In this document: positions 54,822 through 62,284 of the stretch, one piece after another
Position numbering within the stretch: position 1 is the first letter of the stretch
Layout: each line of letters opens with the position of its first letter
NCBI GenBank assembly: GCA_015152525.1
Contig: SUTU01000010.1
Location: 1-64,000, forward strand
Length of the DNA stretch: 64,000 nt
Direction of reading: 5' to 3'
Origin: Cyanobacteria bacterium SIG28
GTDB taxonomy: Bacteria; Cyanobacteriota; Vampirovibrionia; Gastranaerophilales; Gastranaerophilaceae
Translations under genes and position numbers: made by a program
The notes under the pieces: generated by a model
What the model was told of the DNA's origin: nothing
Seen by the model: only the letters and a program-made list of their open reading frames with translations
The model's database searches: none

Positions 54822-54977
54822 ATGTTGAAGAAAATTTTAACCCCGTCGAGTAATACATTTAGCGGAGTTGAGTTTATATTAAGAGGAGCAAAGAAACGCC
54901 GAGCCATGGCGATTTCGAATGCTGTAGCCGTAAATGCCGAAACAGGCGTACAGGTGAAACTACAGGCTGTGAAGTAA
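54822..54977 (+). CDS. 51-aa basic protein under a sigma-28 promoter
   Basis: A short frame with TCAGGA before the ATG encodes MLKKILTPSSNTFSGVEF, then RGAKKRRAMAISNAVAV and a C-terminal TGVQVKLQAVK. It carries the local T/N-F-x-G motif. Codon use and the promoter-ribosome site-ORF-terminator layout (terminator 55017-55048) support a real gene. Function is unknown. A longer ORF on the opposite strand is probably its shadow. Confidence 0.6.
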   Translation: MLKKILTPSSNTFSGVEFILRGAKKRRAMAISNAVAVNAETGVQVKLQAVK

Positions 54978-55016
54978 CGGGACTTGAACGTTAAGTAAGA
55001 ATGGCTGAGAGTAATT

Positions 55017-55048
55017 AAAATAGCTGATATTTTATCAGCTATTTTTTT
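55017..55048 (+). terminator. Rho-independent terminator
   Basis: AAATAGCTGATA pairs with TATCAGCTATTT, followed by T runs, 40 bp after the 51-aa gene. Confidence 0.8.
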
Positions 55049-55107
55049 AAGAATAAATAAAATTTTGAAAAATAATATATTTGTGTTATTATAAATAATG
55101 TCGCTAA

Positions 55108-55197
55108 GGAAACGTGGCCGAGTCGGCTTAAGGCGGCACCCTGCTAAGGTGTTGTGTGGGGTAACCTGCACCGAGAGTTCGAATCTCTCCGTTTCCG
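55108..55197 (+). tRNA. tRNA-Ser(GCT)
   Basis: The acceptor GGAAACG... pairs with ...GTTTCC plus discriminator G. The anticodon loop is CTGCTAA (anticodon GCT, reading AGC/AGU). A long variable arm marks tRNA-Ser. The T-loop reads GTTCGAAT. CCA is not encoded. A hairpin terminator follows at 55204-55238. Confidence 0.95.
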
Positions 55198-55203
55198 GAT
55201 TTT

Positions 55204-55238
55204 AAAAGGATTTCAGAAAACTTCTGAAATCCTTTTTT
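55204..55238 (+). terminator. Terminator of tRNA-Ser
   Basis: AAAAGGATTTCAGAA pairs with TTCTGAAATCCTTTT, then T. Confidence 0.85.
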
Positions 55239-55316
55239 GTATTTTTTTGTGTATTTTGTTAATGCAATTAAACTTTCGGTTTGAGAAGAAAGAACAGTAA
55301 GTTTGAGAAATATTTT

Positions 55317-55339
55317 GGTGCAAAAAATTGCACCCTACC
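55317..55339. repeat. Short REP palindrome (GGTGCAA...TTGCACCCTACC)
   Basis: One of a family of hairpins of the form GTAGGGTGCAAT-N-ATTGCACC. Other copies are at 56377-56399, 57917-57938, 57995-58016, 62165-62187 and 63068-63090. Confidence 0.75.
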
Positions 55340-55388
55340 GGCTAAACCTAGGGGTAAATATATAAATAGTATTTTTATTTTTGAAATT

Positions 55389-56393
55389 TTACTGAGATAT
55401 AACATATGTTTTAAATTCGTTGATACAATTTTCAAAAGCAATTTCTTTAAATATAATATTTTTACAAATTGATTTATATTTTCTTCTTTTGTTTCTATCA
55501 AATTTTTTATCAATAACTACAACATTTTTATTTTCCATATCAACTCTATTAAAGAGGGCTTTTATATTATAGTCTGCATCTGGGAAAGAATACCCGATAA
55601 AAATTATGTTTTTTGCACTTCTTAAATCATATAAAGCTTTAAAATAAAGTTCTTTTAGTATACTATTTTTAAAATTTTTATTATAAGTGGGTGGAACAAT
55701 GAGTACATCGTATTTACAGTTGTCTAATGGACACTTTGCGACTTGTTTACTTAAACCGAAGAACTCTGGTTCTTTAAGAATTCCATTATCTAAATTATAT
55801 TTAGCGTGAATAAAAGGTGTGTATAAAACTTTATTGCAATTACTGCAATATAGCCAATCGATACTTCCGTGTAATTTATATACATTTATGATTTGCGAAT
55901 AATTTTCATTTTCGTTAGGTTTGTCCCAGCAATAGAATGGATTAATTCTTTTTGAATAATCATCATAATAATTTGCAAAATCAATATTATAATCAAGTAA
56001 ACAATTTTGAATGTATAAACTTTCAAAGGATTCAAAAAAACAAGAGTCATAGTTTGTTGTTATAATTGAAATTTTGTGGTTTAAATTAAATAATTCTTGC
56101 CAAAATTTATCATATATTTCAAAGGCTTTCTTATCATAGGTATCTAACTCTATAACTCCAAAAATAAGTTGTGTCAAAATCTGCCATATATCCTTTAATT
56201 TGTTAATATGATATTTTGAATTTAAATTTTCACCTTGGCTTATAAAAAAATCTAGAAAAGAGTATATTTCTTCAATTGTAGGGAAGTTTTTACAATTCTC
56301 AGTGTAATTAAAATTGTCTTTTAAAAAATCAATAAAAATTTTACCAATTTTACTCTCTTTAATTTCACTATTAGTTGGTAGGGTGCATTGCAA
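55389..56393 (-). pseudogene. SIR2-like domain protein, 5' end lost at a REP insertion
   Basis: The 334-residue frame retains most of a SIR2-like (SIR2_2-type) fold: ISIITTNYDSCF, VYKLHGSIDWLYC with the HGS motif, a Cys pair (CSNC) with a second cluster (CPLDNC), VLIVPPTYNK and NIIFIGYSFPDADYNIKALF. SIR2-like enzymes bind or hydrolyse NAD, and many act in antiphage defence. The N-terminal GAGxS NAD loop is missing. The first residues (MQCTLP, from a TTG) are encoded inside the REP palindrome 56377-56399, so the gene is probably truncated and inactive. No partner defence gene is adjacent. Confidence 0.7.
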
Positions 56394-56620
56394 TGCACCT
56401 TTTTGATATCAAAATTCCCAAATAGGACTTTTTAGGGACATTGCTAAAACTCCCTCACCTTAGGGAGAGGGGTGGGGTGAGGGGGCGGTTTTAATAAATT
56501 CAAAGTCCATCAAAAGACCGTTTTGGTCCAGTTTGGATTGGTAAACTTCCGACTGTTTAAAATCGGCAAGAACTGGATTGCTTCGGACTTACGCCCTCGC
56601 AATGACGAAAAAGACTAGAC
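56377..56620. repeat. Pile-up of dispersed repeats
   Basis: This stretch has no gene. It strings together a REP palindrome (56377-56399), an inverted repeat CCCTCACC...GGGTGAGGG (about 56451-56484), an imperfect palindrome around AAAAGACCGTTTTGGTC (about 56512), and CTGGATTGCTTCGGAC...CCTCGCAATGACG (about 56572-56607). Both flanking genes are broken at its edges. Confidence 0.65.
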
Positions 56621-56983
56621 CATTTACATATGATAATAAAAGTTGATAGTATAAGTGATTATCCTAAAATTATCTATTCAATGAAGTATTATTTTTCAAA
56701 ACACATTAAGGTAGAAAAAATAAGTTTATCAGAAAGTAAAATTAAAAAAGGCGAAAAATGTGTATGGCAAAGAAGGTATTGGGAACATACAATAAGGAAT
56801 GAACAAGATTTTAATCGACATTTAGATTATATACATTACAATCCGATTAAACATAATTTAGTTAAATCATCAAAAGATTATAAGTATACAACATTTCAAA
56901 AATTTGTTAAATTAGGTTTTTATGAAGAAAATTGGTGTAATTTTGAGGATAAAAACAAAATTGCAGATTTAGATTTTGAATAA
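56618..56983 (+). pseudogene. Truncated REP-associated tyrosine transposase (RAYT, Y1 type)
   Basis: Reading from 56618 gives DHLHMIIKV, the HUH-type DHxH metal motif of Y1 transposases. CVWQRRYWEHTIRNEQDF, HLDYIHYNPIKHNLV and a Trp-rich end follow, which are the RAYT signature. The N-terminal part before the HUH motif is replaced by repeat DNA. RAYTs move REP/REPIN palindromes. A two-armed palindrome (56988-57047) begins 5 bp after its stop, the usual RAYT-REP arrangement. Confidence 0.85.
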
Positions 56984-56987
56984 TTTT

Positions 56988-57047
56988 GGTGGGAATGAAT
57001 TTTAAATTATATCAAAGGTACAAGTTTATAGCATTTCCCACCCTACC
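56988..57047. repeat. REPIN next to the RAYT gene
   Basis: GGTGGGAATGAATTTTA ... GCATTTCCCACCCTACC: two inverted arms and a 25-bp middle. A copy of the same element is inserted at 39058-39119. Confidence 0.8.
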
Positions 57048-57094
57048 AACTCTACCAGCTTAGTTGATGGAAAATGTCATATAAGTTTAAAATT

Positions 57095-57802
57095 TTAGCG
57101 AAAAATTTTCCATAATATAGTCATTACACACATAAAAAGAATTAATTCTACACCTACAACAAAAGAGATAATATTGTTGCTTGTTCCCATATTAAAAAGA
57201 TAATTGCTTAAAGGTATTATAATAAAAAGATTAAGCATAAATAGAATAAAAATGATTAAAGAAAATATAAACCCTTTGGGAGAGAACATGCTACCTAATA
57301 AACCGGATTTGTATAATTTTTTAATTTTTGTTTTTCGGGAAAAATTAGTTTCTAAGTCTTCTGACATAACGTAATTAATTTCAAAAAACTTTTCTAATTC
57401 TTTTATTTGGTTATGTTGAATAGGTATAGAAAATGATAAATCATTGTCAGTCCAAAATTTGATAGAGTCACTTTCGCTTCTACTTGTTGTAAGTTCAACA
57501 TTTACATACTTTATTTGGCTAAAATGAATTATTTTATCTTTGTATTCTTGACCGTTATTTGAGGTAGCATTATAACTGACTATTCTTTTTTCCGTATCAA
57601 TTTTTACATCTAAAACATCAAAAGAATTTTTATAAAAAGAAATAAATGTCGCCATAAAGCCTGCAAATGTCATAAAAATAAAAAGCCAAAATAAGTATAT
57701 TCGTTCGCTATAAAATGTAACTAAAGAGAGAGTCCCAAAAAATATTATGCTCCCAATACAAGCTAATCTATTTGATTTTATAGAATTATATTTTATTATC
57801 AT
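57095..57802 (-). CDS. Four-helix membrane protein of unknown function
   Basis: The 235-residue protein has paired N-terminal membrane helices (about 13-55). A beta-rich soluble domain (about 60-150, KRIVSYNATSNNGQ, IIHFSQIKYVNVELTT, SFSIPIQHNQIKEL) and two C-terminal helices (about 175-232) follow. This layout resembles bacterial PH-domain membrane proteins. It is isolated between repeats and read away from the RAYT remnant. The gene lies in the accessory zone. Confidence 0.65.
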   Translation of the reverse strand: MIIKYNSIKSNRLACIGSIIFFGTLSLVTFYSERIYLFWLFIFMTFAGFMATFISFYKNSFDVLDVKIDTEKRIVSYNATSNNGQEYKDKIIHFSQIKYVNVELTTSRSESDSIKFWTDNDLSFSIPIQHNQIKELEKFFEINYVMSEDLETNFSRKTKIKKLYKSGLLGSMFSPKGFIFSLIIFILFMLNLFIIIPLSNYLFNMGTSNNIISFVVGVELILFMCVMTILWKIFR

Positions 57803-57846
57803 ATGGCGAATCTCTTATTTTCAGGTTGATTATAGCATAAAAAAAT

Positions 57847-57938
57847 GGATTCAAGAAGTAATCGCAACACAAACGCCTCAAATTTATTAAAATAGCTAAA
57901 GAAAGGAGCTAGCTATGTAGGATGCAATTTATTGCATC
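57847..57938 (+). repeat. Dispersed element (possible insertion-sequence 5' remnant) joined to a REP
   Basis: ATTCAAGAAGTAATCGCAAC, then ACGCCTCAA and AAAGGAGCTAGCTATG, recurs with few changes at 62999-63067. Both copies end in a ribosome-site-like AAAGGAG and then meet the palindrome GTAG-x-x-TGCAATTTATTGCA. This looks like the 5' end of a lost mobile gene, cut at its start codon by a REP. No transposase follows. Confidence 0.55.
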
Positions 57939-57994
57939 TAAATTAATCAGGTTTACTATTCTTTATTCTCAAATTGAGTGTTAAATAACAGTAG

Positions 57995-58016
57995 GTAGGG
58001 TGCAATTTATTGCACC
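57995..58016. repeat. Short REP palindrome
   Basis: GTAGGGTGCAATTTATTGCACC. A local direct repeat around it (TTCTTTATTCTCAAATTGAG and TTCTTTCTTCTCAAACCGAG) suggests a small tandem duplication. Confidence 0.75.
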
Positions 58017-58104
58017 ACAATAATTATCAAATCCCCTGTTCTTTCTTCTCAAACCGAGTGTCAAAATACAAAGACGATCCCCAGTCAAAGTTCATAGATG
58101 ATTT

Positions 58105-58144
58105 AAACAACAAAAGACTTCCGTTATTGGAAGTCTTTTTGTTT
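58105..58144 (-). terminator. Terminator of tRNA-Met
   Basis: AAAAGACTTCC pairs with GGAAGTCTTTT, directly after the tRNA 3' end on the minus strand. Confidence 0.8.
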
Positions 58145-58150
58145 AAAATT

Positions 58151-58222
58151 TGGGCCCGGAGGGATTCGAACCCACGACCAAAGGATTATGAGTCCTCTGC
58201 GCTACCGCTGCGCCACAGGCCC
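58151..58222 (-). tRNA. tRNA-Met(CAT)
   Basis: On the minus strand GGGCCTG pairs with CGGGCCC (one G-U), discriminator A. The D-arm is GCGCAGCGGTAGCGC, the anticodon loop CTCATAA (CAT), the T-loop GTTCGAAT. It lacks the initiator's three G-C pairs in the anticodon stem, so it is an elongator Met or the Ile(CAU) precursor. CCA is not encoded. Its 5' end and flank are repeated twice to the right. Confidence 0.9.
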
Positions 58223-58564
58223 GTGGCGAAAAATATTAACTTGTCATTTGCCTTGTGCCTGTGTCTTGCGCTAGCGGGGTGCTTCGCACCAGCGCTACCT
58301 TACCTCTCTGAAAATCCTCAACGGTTCGGATTTTCATCGGCAGAGTGCCACAGGCCCGTGGCATAAATATTAACTTGTCATTTGCTTTGTGCCTGTGTCT
58401 TGCGCTAGCGGGGTGCTTCGCACCAGCGCTACCTTTCCTCTCACAAAACCTGACATTTAGTCAGCTTTTTTCTAACAAGCGGAGTAGATCTATGTATTAT
58501 ATAAAACTCAATTTACCCCTGAGGCAGAGTGCCACAGGCCCGTGGCATAAATATTAACTTGTCA
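58212..58564. repeat. Direct repeats of the tRNA-Met 5' end and flank
   Basis: GCCACAGGCCCGTGGC followed by AAATATTAACTTGTCA occurs at 58212 (in the tRNA), 58347 and 58531. The first two copies extend through a hairpin (GCGCTAGCGGGGTGC/GCACCAGCGC), giving a roughly 95-bp repeat with a 135-bp period. Two overlapping ORFs here are repeat artefacts. Confidence 0.85.
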
Positions 58565-58818
58565 AAACCCTACGAAATTGTCTTCGTACCAAACCATACT
58601 AGCAAGTAAATAGAAAAAAATCAAGACTTACACACAAAAAACTTTTCTCTATCTGAATGTCATAATAACTACTATTTGTGTTATTATGTAAATGTAATAG
58701 TTAGAGGGATCCGCCTCCGGTTGGGTAAACGTATTCAATATCAGTTGAATAGAAATGGAAGTAAATCGTTTTTATACCATTTTATTTGCCCCACCCCAAA
58801 GGATAGAAAGAGAAAAAA
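58565..58818. other. thrS upstream region
   Basis: No gene is seen. A likely promoter and leader lie here. Short pairings are visible (GAGGGATCC/CGCCTCCGG area; ATTCAA-tatcag-TTGAAT at 58733-58748). No T-box specifier or known riboswitch is recognised. AGAAAGAG precedes the start codon. Confidence 0.4.
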
Positions 58819-60591
58819 ATGGAAAAAGACAACGAAACTTTGAGCGTGCTTAGGCACTCTTGCTCACACATCATGGCACAAGCTGTACAAAAGCTATTCC
58901 CACAAGCAAAGTTAGCTATAGGACCGGCTACAGACAGCGGTTTTTATTATGACTTCGATTTGACAGACGGTTATGCTTTTACTCAAGAAGATTTAGTGAA
59001 AATCGAAGATGAGATGAAAAACATCATTAAACAAAATCTTACTTTTGAAAAATATTTTGTTGAAGATGTTGATGCCAAAATTGCCGAATTTAAAGCTGAC
59101 GGCGAAATCTACAAAGCGGAGCTTTTGGAAGAACACAGGAATGACAATCCGACTCTTTATTTAACAAAGGATAAAGACGGAAATGTTTTATTCAACGACC
59201 TTTGTGCAGGGCCTCATATTCCAAATACTTCATACATTAAAGGTAATGCAATTAAGCTTCTGAAAGTTGCAGGAGCTTACTGGCGTGGTAACGAAAAAAA
59301 CAAAATGCTTCAAAGGATTTATGCTACTGCTTATTGGAATAAAGAAGATTTACAAGCATATCTAACTTTCTTGGAAGAAGCTGAAAAGCGTGATCATAGA
59401 AAGCTCGGAACTCAATTAGATTTATTCTCAACTCGTGAAGAAGTTGGTGGCGGTTTAGTTTTATGGCACCCAAATCTTGCTATTGTAAGAGAAGAAATCG
59501 AAAATTATTGGAGAAGTGAACATAGAAAACGTGGTTATGTTATTGTTAATACTCCACAAATTGCTAAATCTAAGTTATGGGAAATATCAGGACACATGGA
59601 TCATTACAAAGACAATATGTTCTTTGTTCAGAAAGACGAAGATTCTGATGAACAATTCGTAATTAAACCGATGAACTGTCCATTCCATATCATGATTTAT
59701 CAAGCAAACAGATATTCATACCGTTCATTACCTTTAAGAATGGCTGAATTAGGTACTGTTTACAGAAAAGAAAAATCAGGTGCTTTGGCAGGTTTAACTC
59801 GTGTTCAAGGTTTCACTCAAGACGATGCACACATTTTCTGTACACCTGAACAATTGGTTGATGAAATCAATGAAATTATTGATTTTGTTGCTGATACAAT
59901 GGCAATATTTAAAATGGATTTTGAAGTTGAACTTTCTACTCGTCCTGAAAGCTATGTAGGTGAGCTTGAAAACTGGGATAAAGCAGAAGCCGGTTTAAAA
60001 GAAGCTATGAACAGACGTGGAATGGTTTACGAAATCAACGAAGGTGATGGCGCATTCTATGGACCGAAAATCGATTTTAAAGTTAAAGACGCTTTAGGCA
60101 GAACTTGGCAGTGCGCTACAATCCAACTTGATTTCAACTTGCCTGCAAGATTTGATATCAAATACCAAGATAAAGACGGCTCGATGAAAACACCTATAAT
60201 GCTTCACAGAGTTGTATTTGGTTCTATGGAAAGGTTCCACGGTATTTTAACAGAACATTATGCAGGTGCTTTCCCAACTTGGTTGGCACCGACTCAAGTT
60301 GCTATTGTACCGATTTCTAATGAAAAACATATTGATTTTGCAGAAGCTGTTTACAAAAAAATGCGTGCTGAAGGTATAAGAGTAAGACTTGATGACCGTT
60401 CGGAATCAATGAATTACAAAATTAGAGAATCTTTACAAGACAAGAAGATTCCTTATGTTTGTGTAATCGGTGATAAGGAAATCGAGGCAAATTCAGTAGC
60501 AGTTCGTAAACGTGGTGTTGGTCAAGTAGGAACAATTAACGTTGATGAATTTGTTGAAAATATCTTGAAAGAAATTAAAGACAGAGCATAG
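58819..60591 (+). CDS. thrS: Threonyl-tRNA synthetase lacking the TGS domain
   Basis: The 590-residue class II synthetase begins directly with the N2 editing domain (LRHSCSHIMAQAVQKLFP, the HxxxH motif); the usual N-terminal TGS domain of about 60 residues is absent. The catalytic core has IKPMNCPFHIMIYQ (zinc-ligand Cys), YRKEKSGALAGLTRVQGFTQDD (motif 2) and MLHRVVFGSMERF (motif 3). The anticodon domain follows (QVAIVPISNEKH...RLDDRSESMNYKIRE). TGS-less ThrRS forms are known in other lineages and remain active. Confidence 0.95.
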   Translation: MEKDNETLSVLRHSCSHIMAQAVQKLFPQAKLAIGPATDSGFYYDFDLTDGYAFTQEDLVKIEDEMKNIIKQNLTFEKYFVEDVDAKIAEFKADGEIYKAELLEEHRNDNPTLYLTKDKDGNVLFNDLCAGPHIPNTSYIKGNAIKLLKVAGAYWRGNEKNKMLQRIYATAYWNKEDLQAYLTFLEEAEKRDHRKLGTQLDLFSTREEVGGGLVLWHPNLAIVREEIENYWRSEHRKRGYVIVNTPQIAKSKLWEISGHMDHYKDNMFFVQKDEDSDEQFVIKPMNCPFHIMIYQANRYSYRSLPLRMAELGTVYRKEKSGALAGLTRVQGFTQDDAHIFCTPEQLVDEINEIIDFVADTMAIFKMDFEVELSTRPESYVGELENWDKAEAGLKEAMNRRGMVYEINEGDGAFYGPKIDFKVKDALGRTWQCATIQLDFNLPARFDIKYQDKDGSMKTPIMLHRVVFGSMERFHGILTEHYAGAFPTWLAPTQVAIVPISNEKHIDFAEAVYKKMRAEGIRVRLDDRSESMNYKIRESLQDKKIPYVCVIGDKEIEANSVAVRKRGVGQVGTINVDEFVENILKEIKDRA

Positions 60592-60621
60592 TTTATGTCT
60601 AATTAAAAATAAACTGAACAG

Positions 60622-60652
60622 AATAAGGTGCGTCTATTAGATGCACCTTATT
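60622..60652 (+). terminator. Terminator of thrS
   Basis: AATAAGGTGC pairs with GCACCTTATT around GTCTATTAGAT. Confidence 0.75.
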
Positions 60653-60745
60653 AATATATTTTGGATTTCTTTTACATAAATTTACAAAAAGGCAATTTTA
60701 TATTGTTATTTAACTTTATATATAAAAGAGTTAAAGGAGTATAAA

Positions 60746-61219
60746 ATGACTTGTAAATTTTGGTTAAATGCGATTTCTGTTAATAATATATCTTCGGAAG
60801 TTGATAAAAATTACTATCAATCTGATGTTAATTTTACAAACGCAAAAAAACAAACTTTTGCTAGTCCAGCTATTTTTGGCGAGGAAGTTTGTGTGAAAGT
60901 TTCTGATAAAGAAGCTTCGATTAAAGATTTGCAAGCCAGAGATATTTTAGCAAAATATATAAGCGGTGTTTCAGGATACAATAATATTCTTGGTTCACCA
61001 ATGGAACTTGCTTTTATTAACTCTAATTCTGATGACTTTTTGGAAAAAGGTTTTGTTGAACGTGAAGGAAAGTCGTACAAGAATTATTTATTTGATACTA
61101 ATAGGTCAGACGGCAATATCTCAATGCCAACACTTCAAAAACTTGAAAACGGCGACGAAGTTTATGTTATTGGCACTCAGATGTTTGACAAATACGGAAA
61201 TATCTATAAACAACCATAA
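60746..61219 (+). CDS. Hypothetical protein, 157 aa
   Basis: This unrecognised soluble protein has N-terminal VNFTNAKKQTFASPAIFG, reminiscent of the local motif. A mixed alpha/beta body follows (LQARDILAKYISGVSG, GDEVYVIGTQMFDKYG). AAAGGAG precedes the ATG. Its promoter region shares AAAAGGCAATTTT plus TATATT with that of the gene at 27584. It converges on the PHP gene with a 10-bp gap. Confidence 0.6.
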   Translation: MTCKFWLNAISVNNISSEVDKNYYQSDVNFTNAKKQTFASPAIFGEEVCVKVSDKEASIKDLQARDILAKYISGVSGYNNILGSPMELAFINSNSDDFLEKGFVEREGKSYKNYLFDTNRSDGNISMPTLQKLENGDEVYVIGTQMFDKYGNIYKQP

Positions 61220-61229
61220 ATTTTTATTA

Positions 61230-62075
61230 TTAACGTCCAAAAATTGTTGAAGAATGTGAATCTGTCCCACCGGTTTTAAGTATATCGAATTTTTCCATAA
61301 GAGGATCTAAAAGTTTTTTACCTTCATTCACATAATCCATATCCCAGTCGATATATTGGTAATTCCCTTCGACAGCTTCTATTTTATTTGTTTTAAGGAA
61401 ATTAAAAAAATCTTCATTTAATTTATCAGGACAATAAATTGGATGTGCCCAAGATAAAATTCCGCCGGACGCAAGTATTGTTGGTATATCATCAATATTA
61501 TTTTTTGAACTGAATCCGTGTGTCATTGGTTCAAGAGCTTTGTCAAAAGGGTTAAACCCTAAGCCGACAGCTTCAAATGCTGAATAAGGTTTCTTGTAGC
61601 CGTCAATTAGAAATTCACAACCTGCAACAAATCTAAAATTTTCATATTCTTTTGGTTTTTGGCTTATTAAAGCTATGGTTTCTTTAACGCTTTTTATTTC
61701 ATTGTGGTCTGTAATTGCAGCACTAAAAGGAGGGAGTTCATCTTTGGATTTTCCTTTATAAAACATTTTATCTGACCAAGCTTTACACATCTCTAAAAAG
61801 AGTTTTGGCGTCAATTTTCCGTCAGAAGCTCTGGTGTGTATATGAAAATTAGCTCTAAAATTATCACCTGGAACATATTGAGATGGGTTTAGTTTTGTAA
61901 TTATTTCTCTTGTTTCAACCGGTCCGGCAATTGATTCTAAATCTTCTATTTTGCAACTCAAATTGAATGTATCTTTCAAACCTTTTTGGATAGATTTTTT
62001 ATAAGCCAAATCTGTCGGATGAAGATTTCCTCTTTTAAAATTTTGTTGCGACGATGTAATAGATAGGATTTTCAT
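61230..62075 (-). CDS. PHP-domain metal-dependent phosphoesterase
   Basis: The 281-residue protein starts with the local motif (SSQQNFKRGNLHP). PHP motifs follow: FHIHTRASDGKL (H-x-H), AAITDHNEIKSV (D-H), a Glu in AGCEFLIDG, LSWAHPIY and TGGTDSHSSTIFG (D-x-H). These are the metal ligands of PHP phosphoesterases such as histidinol phosphatase or YciV-like enzymes. The substrate is unknown. Confidence 0.82.
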   Translation of the reverse strand: MKILSITSSQQNFKRGNLHPTDLAYKKSIQKGLKDTFNLSCKIEDLESIAGPVETREIITKLNPSQYVPGDNFRANFHIHTRASDGKLTPKLFLEMCKAWSDKMFYKGKSKDELPPFSAAITDHNEIKSVKETIALISQKPKEYENFRFVAGCEFLIDGYKKPYSAFEAVGLGFNPFDKALEPMTHGFSSKNNIDDIPTILASGGILSWAHPIYCPDKLNEDFFNFLKTNKIEAVEGNYQYIDWDMDYVNEGKKLLDPLMEKFDILKTGGTDSHSSTIFGR

Positions 62076-62162
62076 ACAAAAATTTTAGCATAAATTGTTA
62101 TAGTGAGTAAATAAACAAAAATAAAAAAGAAAATACCTATGCTCTTTTATTTAGTATGAAGC

Positions 62163-62243
62163 TTGTAGCGTGTAATTTATTGCACGGAATAAATAAACAA
62201 AATAAAAGAGGATGATTTTAAATCATCCTCTTTTATTTACGCC
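62163..62243 (+). repeat. 81-bp direct repeat, left copy
   Basis: Matches 63066-63146 with one mismatch. It consists of the palindrome GTAGCGTGTAATTTATTGCAC, a spacer, a perfect terminator-like hairpin (62200-62238) and ACGCC, the start of the tRNA-Arg 3' end in this orientation. The pair brackets the toxin-antitoxin genes. Confidence 0.9.
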
Positions 62244-62284
62244 AGAGTTGACGAGTTTCGAACTTGGTTAATTATGAATGTTAT

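Noticed and set aside
54815..55171. 118-aa minus-strand ORF
   Set aside because: It covers the better-supported 51-aa gene, a terminator and part of tRNA-Ser.
55389..57802. Active antiphage defence island
   Set aside because: The SIR2-like gene is truncated, the RAYT is truncated, and no recognised partner genes are present.
58010..58557. Two 70-118 aa ORFs with near-identical segments
   Set aside because: They read through tRNA-Met antisense and its repeated flank; similarity comes from the DNA repeat.
62239..62275. Additional tRNA gene (ACGCCAGAGTTGACGAGTTTCGAA)
   Set aside because: Only a 3'-end and T-arm resemblance; no anticodon or D arm can be folded.
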